Assembly: GCA_028713555.1 (NCBI GenBank)
Contig: JAQTOA010000002.1
Location: 124,001 to 188,000 of the forward strand
Length of the DNA: 64,000 bases
Source of the DNA: Sterolibacterium sp.
GTDB taxonomy: Bacteria; Pseudomonadota; Gammaproteobacteria; Burkholderiales; Rhodocyclaceae
Direction of reading: 5' to 3'
This document shows, one piece after another, positions 17,125-26,806 of this stretch. The stretch's first letter is position 1. Each line of letters begins with the position of its first letter. The position numbers were made by a program, and so were the translations under genes. Below the pieces are notes generated by a model that made no database searches, was not told the DNA's origin, and worked only from the letters and a program-made list of their open reading frames with translations.

Positions 17125-18072
17125 TTAGTTGGCCGAGTCGCCGCCGTTAATGCTGAGTGCCCGCTGCTGCCGATTGAGAAACTCCTGCATGCTGTCAATT
17201 CCACGGTAATGAAGAATTGTTGAACGCACAGCAGCTTCAAGCAGCACTGCGAGGTTGCGGCCGGCGGTGACCGGGATCGCCACCTTGCGCACCGGCATGC
17301 CGAGGATGGTCTCGGTTTGCGCGTCGAGGGGCAGACGCGCCGCCTCAGGCACGCCAACCTGTGTCTTCTGGAGATAAACGATGAGCTTGAGTTTCATCTT
17401 GCGGCGGCAGGCGGTCTCGCCGAATATCGTACGGATGTTGAGCAAGCCCAGGCCACGCACCTCAAGAAAATCCTTGAGCAGTTCGGGACAACGACCTTCG
17501 AGAGTGTCGGGAGAAATACGCGATATTTCGACCACGTCGTCCGCCACCAAGCCATGGCCGCGCGAGATCAGGTCGAGGCCAAGTTCGCTTTTGCCGACAC
17601 CCGAGTCACCGGTAATCAGTACGCCCATGCCCAGCACGTCCATGAATACCCCATGCAAAGACACGCTTTCGGCCAGTTGCCGTGACAAGTAGAGACGAAA
17701 AGAATCGATGACCGCCGCGGAAGAAAATGGCGAGGTGAATAGCGGCGTGTTGCCGCGCTCGCAAGAACTGCGAACAAACTCGGGCACGGCGCAACCATCG
17801 GCCACGATGATCGCCGGGGGACGAGCAGCGATGATCTCGGCGATGTGGTGATTGGCTTTCTCTTCTGGCAGTTTGTTGGCCCAACTGATCTCCGGCGAGC
17901 CGAGTACCTGGATACGATCCGGATGAATTAAATTCAGATGGCCGACCAAATCGGCGGGCGAGATATCAAGATGGGTTACTGCAATAGTCGCATTGAGCGA
18001 GCCACATACCCACTCCAAATGAAGTTTGTCGCGGTTACGCTCAAACAGCTGTGCGACGATGAGATGTGGCAT
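17125..18072 (-). CDS. hprK: HPr kinase/phosphorylase
   Basis: About 315 residues. The N-terminal MurF-like half is followed by the kinase core: Walker [16 protein letters not shown] near residue 155, [13 protein letters not shown], and the HprK signature [16 protein letters not shown] near residue 205. HprK phosphorylates HPr on a serine and reverses it with phosphate. In proteobacteria it works with PtsN in the nitrogen PTS rather than in sugar uptake. The ORF track begins at 18114, but [17 protein letters not shown] at 18072 is the usual start. It overlaps the end of ptsN by 32 bases. Third gene of the hpf-ptsN-hprK unit behind rpoN. Confidence 0.94.
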   Translation of the reverse strand: MPHLIVAQLFERNRDKLHLEWVCGSLNATIAVTHLDISPADLVGHLNLIHPDRIQVLGSPEISWANKLPEEKANHHIAEIIAARPPAIIVADGCAVPEFVRSSCERGNTPLFTSPFSSAAVIDSFRLYLSRQLAESVSLHGVFMDVLGMGVLITGDSGVGKSELGLDLISRGHGLVADDVVEISRISPDTLEGRCPELLKDFLEVRGLGLLNIRTIFGETACRRKMKLKLIVYLQKTQVGVPEAARLPLDAQTETILGMPVRKVAIPVTAGRNLAVLLEAAVRSTILHYRGIDSMQEFLNRQQRALSINGGDSAN

Positions 18073-18526
18073 CGCTTTGCCAGTTTGTAAACAAGGAATG
18101 AATCGTCGCGGCATCAGCTGCGACGGTGAGTTGTTCGCGGAAACCCGAATCCGAAAACATTTGCGCCAGTTCGGAAAGAATCTGCAGATGGCGTTCAGTC
18201 GCGGCTTCCGGAACCAGCAAAACGAAAACCAGGGTAACCGGTTTGCCGTCGGGTGAGTCGAACTGTACCGGAGTTGCCAGTCTTAGAAAACCGCCGACGG
18301 CTTCTTTGATGCCCTTGATGCGGCCATGTGGAATTGCGATGCCTTGGCCCAAGCCGGTCGTACCGAGTTTTTCGCGAGCGAATAGGGCATCATAAACCTT
18401 GCCGCGGGCTATGCCATGCTGATTTTCAAACAACAGCCCCGCTTGTTCGAAAACACGCTTCTTGCTGCTGGCTTCCAAGCTAAGGAGGATATTAGCTGGC
18501 GGCAGGAGTCTTGCGATCTGGTTCAT
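18041..18526 (-). CDS. ptsN: Nitrogen-regulatory PTS EIIA component
   Basis: A 161-residue EIIA-Ntr protein starting [15 protein letters not shown]. The phosphoryl-accepting histidine is in [12 protein letters not shown] near residue 64. It receives phosphate from NPr and influences potassium, nitrogen and carbon control. The ORF track extends to 18607, where an ATG overlaps the hpf stop as TAATG. That 27-residue extension is not like the family, so I use the inner start at 18526 although its ribosome site is weak. Ribosomes could also restart at 18607, which would give a longer form. hprK overlaps the 3' end. Confidence 0.9.
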   Translation of the reverse strand: MNQIARLLPPANILLSLEASSKKRVFEQAGLLFENQHGIARGKVYDALFAREKLGTTGLGQGIAIPHGRIKGIKEAVGGFLRLATPVQFDSPDGKPVTLVFVLLVPEAATERHLQILSELAQMFSDSGFREQLTVAADAATIHSLFTNWQSDATSHRRTAV

Positions 18527-18606
18527 CGGTAACGAGAGAGGAAGAATTCCTTCGCCGTTGGGGGGGCGAAGTATACCGCGAAAGGCGGTAAAGTTTTCTG
18601 TCCGCA

Positions 18607-18927
18607 TTACTCGGGGGTCTGCCGTTTATGTCCTTCATGGGCGTGATTTGATGTTTTCTCCTTATATTTCAATACCTGACGGTCAAGTTTGTCGGCCAGA
18701 GTATCAATTGCGGCATATAGATCGGCTTCGGTGCTATCGGCGAAGATGTCCTTGCCTTTGACATGTAGCGTGACTTCCGCCTTCTGGTTGAGTTTATCCA
18801 CGGACAAGATCACATGAGCGCTGGTAACATTGTCAAAGTGACGGATCACTCGGCCGAGTTTGGCATTGACATAGTCATGGATGGCTGTGGTGACTTCTAC
18901 ATGATGACCGGTAATGTTCAGATTCAT
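18607..18927 (-). CDS. hpf: Ribosome hibernation-promoting factor (short form)
   Basis: A 106-residue protein with the HPF/RaiA fold: MNLNITGHHVEVTTAIHDYV at the start, and KGKDIFADSTEADLYAAIDTLADKLDRQVLKYKEK in the second half, rich in Lys and Arg for rRNA contact. It binds the 30S decoding site and drives 100S dimers or inactive ribosomes in stationary phase. It lacks the long C-terminal dimerisation domain, so it is the short gammaproteobacterial-like type. It lies 29 bases after rpoN in the classic rpoN-hpf-ptsN order. Confidence 0.93.
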   Translation of the reverse strand: MNLNITGHHVEVTTAIHDYVNAKLGRVIRHFDNVTSAHVILSVDKLNQKAEVTLHVKGKDIFADSTEADLYAAIDTLADKLDRQVLKYKEKTSNHAHEGHKRQTPE

Positions 18928-18956
18928 GATGGCTCCTGATTAGGGGTGCTGAGATA

Positions 18957-20420
18957 TCAAAGGGACTTGCGTAAATTGACCGGGGGAATGCTGAGGCCTT
19001 CGCGATACTTGGCTATGGTCCGGCGTGCAACGACGATGCCTTGCTGGCCGAGGATATCGGCAATTTTTGCGTCGGAGAGCGGCTTGTGACCGTCCTCGGC
19101 GCTCACAAGTTGTTTAATGAGTGCTCTTATCGCGGTGGATGAGGCCGCACCGCCGGCCTCTGTCGCGACGTGACTACCGAAAAAATATTTGAGTTCGAAT
19201 ATGCCGCGTGGACTTGCCATGAATTTCTGGGTCGTCACGCGTGAGATGGTTGATTCGTGCAAGCCGAGGGTTTCGGCAATTTCGCGTAGCGTCAGTGGCC
19301 GCATCGCCACTTCGCCGTGCTCAAAAAATTGCCGCTGACGGTCAACAATCGCCTGCGATACTCTCAGTATGGTATCAAAGCGTTGCTGAACGTTCTTGAT
19401 CAACCACTTGGCTTCCTGCAACTGACTGTTGAGGCCCGCGCCGCTGCCATTCCCGCCGCTGCCACGGCTGCGCTGCAAAATATCCGCATACAGGCGGTTG
19501 ATGCGCAAACGCGGCATGGCGTCCTGGTTCAGATTGACGGTCCAGCCGCTGCGCAGCTTGCGCACCACCACATCGGGGATGATGTAGCGCGTGTCGCTCG
19601 GCGAATACTGGGCGCCGGGGCGCGGATTGAGCGAGCAAATCAGCGCGTGCGCGCTGCGCAAGGCAACGTCATCGCAGAGCAATACTTTTTTCAGTTTGAC
19701 AAAGTCGTGGGCGGCAAGCAGATCCAGGTGCTGCCGGACCAGGATCAGGGCCAGATCGCGGATCGGTGACGCCTCCTGGTTCTCCAGTTGCAGCGCCAGG
19801 CATTCCTGCGGGCTGCGCGCGCCGATTCCAAGGGGGTCAAAGTTCTGCAAATGACGCAAGGCGATGTGCAACTCTTCAAGCAACTCTTCTCGATCGCTGT
19901 CCGGGTTCTCGTGCATCAACAGGTCGAGCAGTTCTTCCAGGTCCTGCGCTAGGTAGCCATCGTCATCGAGCGCCTCGATGAGGAAATTGACCATACTCCG
20001 GTCACGTTCGGAGAGTTGAGTGAACCCGAGTTGTGTCCCCAGATGGTCGCGTAGCGAAGTGGCCGCCGCCTGAATATCCGCGTAATCCGAATCCTCGCCG
20101 TCGTTACTGTCGCGAGGGGTATGGTTGCTTGGTGCGTCGCCACTCCAGTTCGAGTCACTGGGGACATTGTAGTCATCGTCGTAAGAGGATGTCGGCGGTT
20201 CTTCGGCAACCGGTTTGGGGGTGGCCAGCGCATCATTGCCAACAGGAAAACCTGCGCTCTCGTTTGGCTCTTCGCGCTCGAGCAATGGGTTGTCACTCAG
20301 AAATTGCTCGATCTCCTGGTTAAGTTCCAGTGTCGACAATTGCAGCAGCCGAATCGACTGCTGCAATTGCGGCGTCAGCGCAAGGTGCTGGGAGAGTTTG
20401 AGTTGCAGCGTCTGTTTCAT
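18957..20420 (-). CDS. rpoN: RNA polymerase sigma-54 factor RpoN
   Basis: A 487-residue sigma-54. The glutamine- and leucine-rich region I opens it ([27 protein letters not shown]), followed by an acidic linker, the core-binding region, a helix-turn-helix ([18 protein letters not shown]) and the C-terminal RpoN box [10 protein letters not shown]. Sigma-54 needs AAA+ activators and serves nitrogen, pilus and other regulons. Downstream are hpf, ptsN and hprK in the usual order, and lptB lies 24 bases upstream. Length and motifs are normal. Confidence 0.97.
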   Translation of the reverse strand: MKQTLQLKLSQHLALTPQLQQSIRLLQLSTLELNQEIEQFLSDNPLLEREEPNESAGFPVGNDALATPKPVAEEPPTSSYDDDYNVPSDSNWSGDAPSNHTPRDSNDGEDSDYADIQAAATSLRDHLGTQLGFTQLSERDRSMVNFLIEALDDDGYLAQDLEELLDLLMHENPDSDREELLEELHIALRHLQNFDPLGIGARSPQECLALQLENQEASPIRDLALILVRQHLDLLAAHDFVKLKKVLLCDDVALRSAHALICSLNPRPGAQYSPSDTRYIIPDVVVRKLRSGWTVNLNQDAMPRLRINRLYADILQRSRGSGGNGSGAGLNSQLQEAKWLIKNVQQRFDTILRVSQAIVDRQRQFFEHGEVAMRPLTLREIAETLGLHESTISRVTTQKFMASPRGIFELKYFFGSHVATEAGGAASSTAIRALIKQLVSAEDGHKPLSDAKIADILGQQGIVVARRTIAKYREGLSIPPVNLRKSL

Positions 20421-20444
20421 AATTCCGAATCGTCTTCAGCGAAT

Positions 20445-21215
20445 TCACATGCGGAAATTCTCGCCAAGATAGACCTTACGGACACTTTCATTGTAGACAA
20501 TTTCGTCGGGACGACCGGAAGCCAGTACCTCGCCGGCGTTGATAATGGTGGCGCGATCGCAGATGCCCAGAGTTTCGCGCACATTATGGTCGGTGATCAG
20601 CACGCCGATGCCCCGTTCCTTAAGAAAACCGATAATTTTCTGGATGTCGATGACGGCGATTGGGTCCACCCCGGCGAAGGGCTCGTCGAGCAGGATGAAG
20701 CGGGGAGTCGTCGCCAAAGCCCGGGCGATTTCGACACGCCGCCGCTCGCCGCCGGAAAGTGAGATCGAGGGATTGTCGCGCAGATGGGTAATATGCAGTT
20801 CTTGCAATAACGCGTCAAGGCGGTCCTCGATCTCTTCGGCTGAGAGTTCCTGCAACTCAAGCACGGCACGGATATTATCGGCGACGCTGAGTTTTCGGAA
20901 CACCGAGTTTTCCTGAGGCAAGTAGGAAAGGCCAAGATGTGCACGGCGATGGATTGGCATGTGGGTAAGGTTTGCGCTGTCATCGCCATGGTCGAGATGA
21001 ATATCGCCACCATCGGCGGCCACCAAGCCGACAATCATATAAAAACAGGTGGTCTTGCCGGCGCCGTTGGGACCCAGCAAGCCAATGACTTCACCGCTGC
21101 CCACATCGAAGGAGACGTCCTTGACGACGGTGCGGGTCTTGTATTTTTTACTCAGGCCGCTGACGATAAGCCGGCTGCCTGAGCCGTTCGGCGCCCTTGT
21201 TTGTGGTTCACTCAT
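20445..21215 (-). CDS. lptB: LPS export ABC transporter ATP-binding protein LptB
   Basis: A 256-residue ABC ATPase. Walker A is [17 protein letters not shown], the signature is [16 protein letters not shown], Walker B is [16 protein letters not shown] and the H-loop is [12 protein letters not shown]. These are typical of LptB, which powers extraction of lipopolysaccharide from the inner membrane with LptFG. The usual upstream partners lptC and lptA are not here. Instead recX overlaps the start by eight bases. Poly-extension before [15 protein letters not shown] is about 15 residues longer than many homologues. Confidence 0.94.
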   Translation of the reverse strand: MSEPQTRAPNGSGSRLIVSGLSKKYKTRTVVKDVSFDVGSGEVIGLLGPNGAGKTTCFYMIVGLVAADGGDIHLDHGDDSANLTHMPIHRRAHLGLSYLPQENSVFRKLSVADNIRAVLELQELSAEEIEDRLDALLQELHITHLRDNPSISLSGGERRRVEIARALATTPRFILLDEPFAGVDPIAVIDIQKIIGFLKERGIGVLITDHNVRETLGICDRATIINAGEVLASGRPDEIVYNESVRKVYLGENFRM

Positions 21216-21675
21216 CTTCAGGCGCAGTCAGCAGTTTGCGGATGATCTCGCTCGAGAAGCCATGGCTTTTCAGGTAGCGCGCACGTCGTGCCACCTCACG
21301 AACATCAAGCACAGCGCCAGGTTGGCTGCCGTATTTGTGGCGCAAAAGTGCTCTGGCGCGTTGCAATTCGTCGTCCAACCCCTCCTGTGCCAGGCTGGCT
21401 TCGATCAATTCGCCATTGATGCCTTTGCTGCGCAAGGACTGCCTGAGCTTGGCGGCACCGAAGCGCGCGGCATGCCCGCGCACGTAGGCGTCTGCCATGC
21501 GGGCATCGGAGAGCAGCCCGGTTTGTTCCAACTGATCAAGCACGGCGTTGATTTCCTCCAAGGAGCCAAATAATGAAAGTTTTTGGCAAAGTTCGTTGCG
21601 GCTATGTTCGCGCCTGGCCAGGAGCTTGACTGCCCGCCCCCTTATTGAGGGCTGGCCTGCCGGGGCTCTTGTCAC
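21208..21675 (-). CDS. recX: Regulatory protein RecX
   Basis: A 155-residue protein made of three-helix repeats. Family features are [54 protein letters not shown], and [22 protein letters not shown]. RecX binds RecA filaments and limits their activity. It starts inside the recA stop codon (ATGA overlap) and runs eight bases into lptB, so recA, recX and lptB are translated from a continuous message. Confidence 0.92.
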   Translation of the reverse strand: MTRAPAGQPSIRGRAVKLLARREHSRNELCQKLSLFGSLEEINAVLDQLEQTGLLSDARMADAYVRGHAARFGAAKLRQSLRSKGINGELIEASLAQEGLDDELQRARALLRHKYGSQPGAVLDVREVARRARYLKSHGFSSEIIRKLLTAPEDE

Positions 21676-22694
21676 TCGCTTGGCGCCGCCACAGGAACCA
21701 ACGCACTGATGCCGACTGCCACGCGCACTTTGTTCTCGATTTCGCGAGCAGTTTCGGGATGCTCGCGCAGATACTCGCGCGAATTATCCCTGCCCTGACC
21801 GATTTTCTCTCCCTTGTACGCATACCAGGCGCCAGACTTCTCAATGATTTTGTGCTCGACGCCGAGATCGATAATTTCGCCCTCCAGCGAAATACCCTCG
21901 CCATAGAGAATGTCGAAACGCGCTTCGCGGAATGGCGGCGCCACCTTGTTCTTGACGACCTTGACCTTGGTCTCGTTGCCGATCACTTCTTCGCCCTTCT
22001 TGATCGCGCCGACGCGCCGGATGTCGAGGCGCACCGAAGCGTAGAACTTGAGGGCATTGCCGCCGGTGGTGGTCTCCGGACTGCCGAACATCACGCCGAT
22101 CTTCATGCGGATCTGGTTGATGAAAATGACCAGCGTATTGGTGCGCTTGATGTTGCTGGTGAGTTTGCGCAATGCCTGGCTCATCAGGCGCGCTTGCAAG
22201 CCAGGCAACTGGTCACCCATTTCGCCCTCGATTTCCGCGCGCGGCACCAGGGCCGCTACTGAGTCGATAACGACGATGTCGACGCCGCCCGAGCGCACCA
22301 GCATGTCGGCGATTTCCAGGCCCTGTTCGCCGGTATCCGGCTGAGAGATCAACATGTCGCCGACATTCACGCCGAGTTTGCCGGCGTACACCGGGTCGAG
22401 GGCGTTCTCGGCATCGATGTAGGCGGCGACTCCGCCGGCTTTCTGGATTTCAGCCACCACATGCAGACACAGCGTGGTCTTGCCGGAGGATTCCGGACCG
22501 TAGATTTCGACCACCCGGCCGCGCGGCAGGCCGCCGATGCCCAGCGCGATATCCAGGCCGAGCGAACCGGTAGAAATGACCTGCAGATCGTTTTCGATCT
22601 GGGCCGCACCCATTTTCATGATCGAACCCTTGCCAAACTGCTTCTCGATCTGCGCCAGGGCGGCTTGCAATGCCTTGCTCTTGTTGTCGTCCAT
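21672..22694 (-). CDS. recA: Recombinase RecA
   Basis: A 340-residue RecA. It begins [29 protein letters not shown]. Walker A is GPESSGKTT near residue 66, and the L2 region has the typical [29 protein letters not shown]. It forms filaments on single-stranded DNA for strand exchange and cleaves LexA. A good AAAGGAAC ribosome site precedes the start. I see no complete CTGT-N8-ACAG LexA palindrome in the 27-base gap or the end of pncC; only a half-site-like AACTGTGCCATAATTCACC reading. Followed by recX with a four-base overlap. Confidence 0.98.
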   Translation of the reverse strand: MDDNKSKALQAALAQIEKQFGKGSIMKMGAAQIENDLQVISTGSLGLDIALGIGGLPRGRVVEIYGPESSGKTTLCLHVVAEIQKAGGVAAYIDAENALDPVYAGKLGVNVGDMLISQPDTGEQGLEIADMLVRSGGVDIVVIDSVAALVPRAEIEGEMGDQLPGLQARLMSQALRKLTSNIKRTNTLVIFINQIRMKIGVMFGSPETTTGGNALKFYASVRLDIRRVGAIKKGEEVIGNETKVKVVKNKVAPPFREARFDILYGEGISLEGEIIDLGVEHKIIEKSGAWYAYKGEKIGQGRDNSREYLREHPETAREIENKVRVAVGISALVPVAAPSE

Positions 22695-22721
22695 GCTTGT
22701 TCCTTTAGAAGTCTTGGTGAA

Positions 22722-23225
22722 TTATGGCACAGTTTTTGCGCCGTTCAGCAGAGCCAGCAGGCCATTGAGTGAGTGGATGACCGCTTGCCGTCGGATTGCC
22801 TCGCGTTCGCCAGCAAAGTGCTGGGTTTCGCTGATAATCGACTGGCTCCCTCTGCACCAGGCAAAGCATACGGTACCCACTGGCTTACCAGGTGAGCCAC
22901 CCCCCGGACCGGCGATGCCGGTGATCGCCAAGGCGACCTGGGCCGCGGAATTGGCCAGCGCTCCAAGCGCCATTGCGCGCGCGGTCTCCTCGCTGACCGC
23001 CCCATGGTTTGCCAGGGTTTCGGCGCTGACCCCGAGCATTTCCTGCTTGGCCATGTTGGAATACGTGACGAAGCCGCGTTCGAACCAATCCGAGCTGCCC
23101 GCTGTAGCCGTGACGACCTCGCAGACCCAGCCGCCGGTACAGGATTCCGCGCAAGCAAGCATTAACTTCCAATTGGCCAGGGCGGCGCCAACGGCAAGCG
23201 ACAAGGCATTCAGTTCGGCGTCCAT
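22722..23225 (-). CDS. pncC: Nicotinamide-nucleotide amidase (CinA C-terminal domain family)
   Basis: A 167-residue stand-alone CinA C-terminal domain. Motifs include LACAESCTGGWVCEVVTATAGSSDWFERGFVTYSN and ALAITGIAGPGGGSPGKPVGTVCFA. PncC deamidates nicotinamide mononucleotide to nicotinate mononucleotide for NAD recycling. The catalytic Ser-Thr pair of the SCTGG motif is present. It stands just upstream of recA and two bases after pgpA, an old association of cinA with recA. Confidence 0.92.
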   Translation of the reverse strand: MDAELNALSLAVGAALANWKLMLACAESCTGGWVCEVVTATAGSSDWFERGFVTYSNMAKQEMLGVSAETLANHGAVSEETARAMALGALANSAAQVALAITGIAGPGGGSPGKPVGTVCFAWCRGSQSIISETQHFAGEREAIRRQAVIHSLNGLLALLNGAKTVP

Positions 23226-23227
23226 GA

Positions 23228-23722
23228 TCAGGCCAGCAAGACCTTGGCGACCGCCAACGCCAGCAAGGTGTAGCCGGCCGCAACCAGGTCGTCCATCATT
23301 ACCCCCAAGCCGTTTTTGACTTTCTCGTCAAACCAGTCGGCAGGCGACGGCTTGACGATGTCGAAACAGCGGAACAGCAGGAAGGCGGCCAACTGCCAGG
23401 GCAAGCCAGCCGGGGTCAGGAGCAATACCAACCAGAAAGGCACAATCTCATCCCAGACGATGGCGCCATGATCGACCATGCCCAAGTCGCGGCCGGTACG
23501 CTGGCATGCCTCCACGCCGAAAACGAAGGCGAGCAGCAGGAATACGGCGAAACTGCCATCGTCGATGCCCAGTGCCGACCGCAACAGCGGATAGACGGCC
23601 CAAGCGAACAGCGTGCCGGCGGTTCCCGGGGCGACCGGCGACAGGCCGCTGCCCAGGCCGCAGGCAATCAAATGGGTGGGGTGGCTGAACAGGAAGCGCC
23701 AGGATGGCGGAGCGGGTTTCAT
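23228..23722 (-). CDS. pgpA: Phosphatidylglycerophosphatase A
   Basis: A 164-residue membrane protein beginning MKPAPPSWRFLFSHPTHLIACGLGSGLSPVAPGTAG. The acidic motif DHGAIVWDEIVPFWLV and the final MMDDLVAAGYTLLAL are typical of PgpA, which removes the phosphate from phosphatidylglycerophosphate to make phosphatidylglycerol. The ORF track shows a 403-residue frame, but its first 239 codons are a shadow of thiL. The true start at 23722 overlaps the thiL stop by four bases (ATGA). Confidence 0.94.
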   Translation of the reverse strand: MKPAPPSWRFLFSHPTHLIACGLGSGLSPVAPGTAGTLFAWAVYPLLRSALGIDDGSFAVFLLLAFVFGVEACQRTGRDLGMVDHGAIVWDEIVPFWLVLLLTPAGLPWQLAAFLLFRCFDIVKPSPADWFDEKVKNGLGVMMDDLVAAGYTLLALAVAKVLLA

Positions 23723-24678
23723 GCGAAATGGTCGAAGCCGTGGTGGTGGGCGGCGATCGGCTTCTGTTCGCGATCCAGCAGCACCAGTTTGCCTGGAGCA
23801 CCATCGGCGATCTGGCCGATGCAAGTGAGCGCCAACCCTAGAGATTGCGCCAGCGTAGCAACCCGGGCATGGGCGCCGACTGGTGCGGTAAATACCAGTT
23901 CGTAATCGTCGCCGCCGGCAAGCAGGCAGTCCTGCGCCAAGGCCTGGTCGGGGCAGTATCTCCAGGCCGTGTCGGGCAGGCGCTCGAACTGCAGCGCGGC
24001 GGAAACTTTGGAGCTTCCGAGAATGTGGCCAAGATCCGCGAGCAGGCCGTCGGAAACATCGATGGCGGCGCTCGCCAGACCGCGCAGGCCCAAGCCGAGG
24101 GCGAGACGCGGCTGAGGCCGGGCCAGTGCCGTCAGGCAGTCGGCCAGCGCCGCTTCGCCGAGTTGGCAGCGTCCTTGCAGATGCGCCAGCCCCAAGGCGG
24201 CCCGGCCCGGGGTGCCGGACACCCAGATCTCGTCGCCGGGTCTGGCGCCGGAACGCAGCAGCGCTTGGCCGGGTGGCACTTCGCCGAAAATGGTGACGCA
24301 AAAGTTCATCGGGCCGCGCGTGGTGTCGCCACCGATGACGTCGATGCCAAATGTTTGCGCGCAGGCGAAAAAGCCTTCGGCGAAGGCAGCGATCCAAAGC
24401 TCGTCGGCATCCGGCAAAGCCGCTGCCAACAGCGCCCAACGCGGTTGCGCGCCCATCGCCGCCAGGTCGGAAACATTCACCGCCAGCGATTTCCAGCCGA
24501 CTGCCTCAGCATCGGCGTCAGGAAGAAAATGCGTTCCGGCAACCAGCATGTCGGTGGAAACCACTAGTTCCATGGCGGGCGTGGGACTGACCAGGGCGCC
24601 GTCGTCGCCCACGCCGAGTCGCGTGTGTTGCGTGGGTCTGGTGAAGTAACGAGCGATCAGCTCAAATTCTGAGGGCAA
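23719..24678 (-). CDS. thiL: Thiamine-monophosphate kinase
   Basis: A 319-residue ThiL of the PurM-like ATPase fold. It begins MPSEFELIARYFTRP, with GVGDDGALVSP, the STDMLVAGTHFLPDADAEAVGWKSLAVNVSDLAAMGA stretch that binds Mg-ATP, and AAIDVSDGLLADLGHIL later. It makes thiamine pyrophosphate from thiamine monophosphate. It sits between nusB and pgpA, the common order nusB-thiL-pgpA, and overlaps pgpA by four bases. Confidence 0.96.
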   Translation of the reverse strand: MPSEFELIARYFTRPTQHTRLGVGDDGALVSPTPAMELVVSTDMLVAGTHFLPDADAEAVGWKSLAVNVSDLAAMGAQPRWALLAAALPDADELWIAAFAEGFFACAQTFGIDVIGGDTTRGPMNFCVTIFGEVPPGQALLRSGARPGDEIWVSGTPGRAALGLAHLQGRCQLGEAALADCLTALARPQPRLALGLGLRGLASAAIDVSDGLLADLGHILGSSKVSAALQFERLPDTAWRYCPDQALAQDCLLAGGDDYELVFTAPVGAHARVATLAQSLGLALTCIGQIADGAPGKLVLLDREQKPIAAHHHGFDHFA

Positions 24679-24714
24679 CTTTCACCTGCGGCTTTTCTGA
24701 GTAATCCTGAAAGT

Positions 24715-25143
24715 TTATCTGCTTCCAGCTTCCGCAGGTCGAAGTACGACAGCCAGCTTGTCGAGAACGCCATTGACGAATTTATAGCCATCGGTACCGC
24801 CGAAATCCTTGGCCAGTTCGATGGCCTCATTCAGCACAACGCGGTAAGGCGTTTCGGGGAAATGGCGGTATTCACAGGCTGCGAGCAACAGGATACTGCG
24901 CTCGATCGGCGATATTTCCGCCCAGGGGCGGTCGATGTGCGGCTTGAGGGATTCTTGCAGGGCGGGGGCATCGTCCAGGGTTTGCTGCAACAGGGTGCGG
25001 TAGAGCGCGCTATCGATCCTGTTGAAACCCGCGACATCGGCGGCCTGGGCCTCGATGGCCGCCAAATCCTGGCCGCCGACCTGCCATTGGTAGAGGCCTT
25101 GCAGGGCGAATTCGCGAGCGCGCCGACGCGCGGATTTGCTCAT
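24715..25143 (-). CDS. nusB: Transcription antitermination factor NusB
   Basis: A 142-residue all-helical protein starting with the arginine-rich RNA-binding helix [21 protein letters not shown] and ending [23 protein letters not shown]. NusB with NusE binds boxA in rRNA operons to block termination. It overlaps the ribH stop by four bases, as is usual in the ribH-nusB pair. Confidence 0.96.
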   Translation of the reverse strand: MSKSARRRAREFALQGLYQWQVGGQDLAAIEAQAADVAGFNRIDSALYRTLLQQTLDDAPALQESLKPHIDRPWAEISPIERSILLLAACEYRHFPETPYRVVLNEAIELAKDFGGTDGYKFVNGVLDKLAVVLRPAEAGSR

Positions 25144-25616
25144 TTGGCCTTGACCGCGGTCAGCAGGTTGACCATTTCCACGGCGGCCTGGGCGGCTTCC
25201 GTTCCTTTCTGGGTCATGCGCGCGACCGCCTGGTCATCGTCCTCGGTGGTCAGAACGGCGTTGGCGATCGGGATGCCGGTATTTAACTGGACATCGGTGA
25301 TGCCGCGTGCCGATTCATTGGAAACGATTTCGAAATGGTAAGTGTCGCCGCGAATCACACAACCGACGGCAACCAGCGCGTCGAACTTGCCGCTCTGCGC
25401 CATGGTTTGCAATACCAGCGGAATCTCCAGGGCGCCCGGAACAGTGGCAATCGCCATATCGGTCGGGGCGACGCCAAGACGTTTGAGTTCGTTGGCGCAG
25501 GCCGACAGCAAGCCTTCGCCGATATCCGGATTGAATCGGCTGAGGACGATGCCGATGCGCAGCCCTTTGCCGGCGAGTTTGGGTTCCAGTTCAAGTATGT
25601 CGTTGAAGCGTGCCAT
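25140..25616 (-). CDS. ribH: 6,7-dimethyl-8-ribityllumazine synthase
   Basis: A 158-residue lumazine synthase. Substrate-binding stretches are visible: [30 protein letters not shown], and the catalytic histidine in [22 protein letters not shown]. It joins the pyrimidine intermediate with the 3,4-dihydroxy-2-butanone 4-phosphate made by the preceding ribB gene. It lies nine bases after that gene and overlaps nusB. Confidence 0.96.
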   Translation of the reverse strand: MARFNDILELEPKLAGKGLRIGIVLSRFNPDIGEGLLSACANELKRLGVAPTDMAIATVPGALEIPLVLQTMAQSGKFDALVAVGCVIRGDTYHFEIVSNESARGITDVQLNTGIPIANAVLTTEDDDQAVARMTQKGTEAAQAAVEMVNLLTAVKAK

Positions 25617-25625
25617 GGAAATTCC

Positions 25626-26732
25626 TTAGTTCTTTGTGCCATCGGGCGACATGTAGCCGCAGACTTCAAGGCCGAAGCCGTTCATGCTGGGCATCTTGCG
25701 GGGTTTGGCCAGCAGACGCATCTTGCCGACGCCGAGATGTCGCAGTATCTGTGCGCCGATGCCGTAAAGGCGCGGATCCCATTTCGCGCCGAGGCGTGAG
25801 GAAGCCGGTTCGTCCTTGAGTGCGGCAAGCAAGTCTGACCCGGTTTCGGCACGGCGCAACAACACCAGGACACCCCCACCGACGGCGGCAATGGTTTGCA
25901 AGGCCTGATCGACGCTGAAGGTGTGGCGAGGATTCTGGCAGTCGAGAAAATCGAGCACCGAAATCGGTTCATGCACTCGCACCAGGGTTTCATTTTCGGG
26001 ACTGATGTTCCCCAGGTAGATCGCCAAATGCATTTCCCCAGTTGTCTTGTCCTCGAAGGCAGAGAGGTGGAATTGGCCGTGATGGCAGACGATCTCCTTG
26101 TCGGCGACGCGCTCGACCAGCGTTTCGTTCTCACTGCGGTAATGGATCAGGTTGGCAATGGTGCCAATTTTCAAGCCATGCTCGGCGGCGAACTCCAGCA
26201 GGTCGGGCAGTCGCGCCATGGTGCCGTCGTCCTTGAGGATTTCGCAAATTACCGCTGCCGGTTCGCAACCGGCGATCTGGGCCAGGTCGCAACCGGCCTC
26301 GGTGTGGCCGGCGCGCACCAGCACGCCGCCGGGTTTGGCCATGATCGGGAAGATGTGGCCGGGCTGGACGATATCGGTCGTCCGGGCGTTCTTTGCGACC
26401 GCCGCCTGTACTGTGCGGGCGCGATCCTGCGCCGAAATGCCGGTGGTAACCCCCTCGGCTGCCTCGATCGAAACGGTGAAGGCGGTGCTGAACTGGCTAT
26501 TGTTGTCGCGCGTCATCTGCGTCAGGCCGAGCTGGCGGCAACGTCCTTCGGTCAGCGTCAGGCAGACCAGGCCGCGGCCATGTTTGGCCATGAAGTTGAT
26601 CGCCTCGGGGGTGATATGTTCTGCGGCGATGACGAGGTCGCCTTCGTTCTCGCGGTCTTCCTCATCGACGAGGATGACCATCTTGCCGGCGCGGATGTCG
26701 GTGATGATGTCTTGGATCGGGCTGACGCTCAT
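25626..26732 (-). CDS. ribB: 3,4-dihydroxy-2-butanone 4-phosphate synthase with degenerate GTP cyclohydrolase II domain (RibBX type)
   Basis: A 368-residue fusion. The N-terminal 200 residues are a complete RibB: DEEDRENEGDLVIAAEHITPEAINFM, then HIFPIMAKPGGVLVRAGHTEAGCDLA. The C-terminal part has the outline of GTP cyclohydrolase II (LVRVHEPISVLDFL, YGIGAQILRHLGVGKMRLL) but lacks the zinc-binding C-x2-GD-x(8-9)-C-x-C cluster and the catalytic residues around it. Such hybrids are known in proteobacteria as RibBX, active only as RibB. A separate ribA must supply cyclohydrolase activity elsewhere in the genome. It lies between ribE and ribH. Confidence 0.92.
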   Translation of the reverse strand: MSVSPIQDIITDIRAGKMVILVDEEDRENEGDLVIAAEHITPEAINFMAKHGRGLVCLTLTEGRCRQLGLTQMTRDNNSQFSTAFTVSIEAAEGVTTGISAQDRARTVQAAVAKNARTTDIVQPGHIFPIMAKPGGVLVRAGHTEAGCDLAQIAGCEPAAVICEILKDDGTMARLPDLLEFAAEHGLKIGTIANLIHYRSENETLVERVADKEIVCHHGQFHLSAFEDKTTGEMHLAIYLGNISPENETLVRVHEPISVLDFLDCQNPRHTFSVDQALQTIAAVGGGVLVLLRRAETGSDLLAALKDEPASSRLGAKWDPRLYGIGAQILRHLGVGKMRLLAKPRKMPSMNGFGLEVCGYMSPDGTKN

Positions 26733-26806
26733 AAGCTGCTGTTATCCTGGAAAAATGTCATTGAAGCCGGCATGGCCGGGAATTCTTGATGTTCGTTACG
26801 GGGCGC

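Noticed and set aside
23723-24439. N-terminal extension of the pgpA ORF
   Set aside because: It is the out-of-frame reading of thiL; pgpA has an ATGA-coupled start at 23722.
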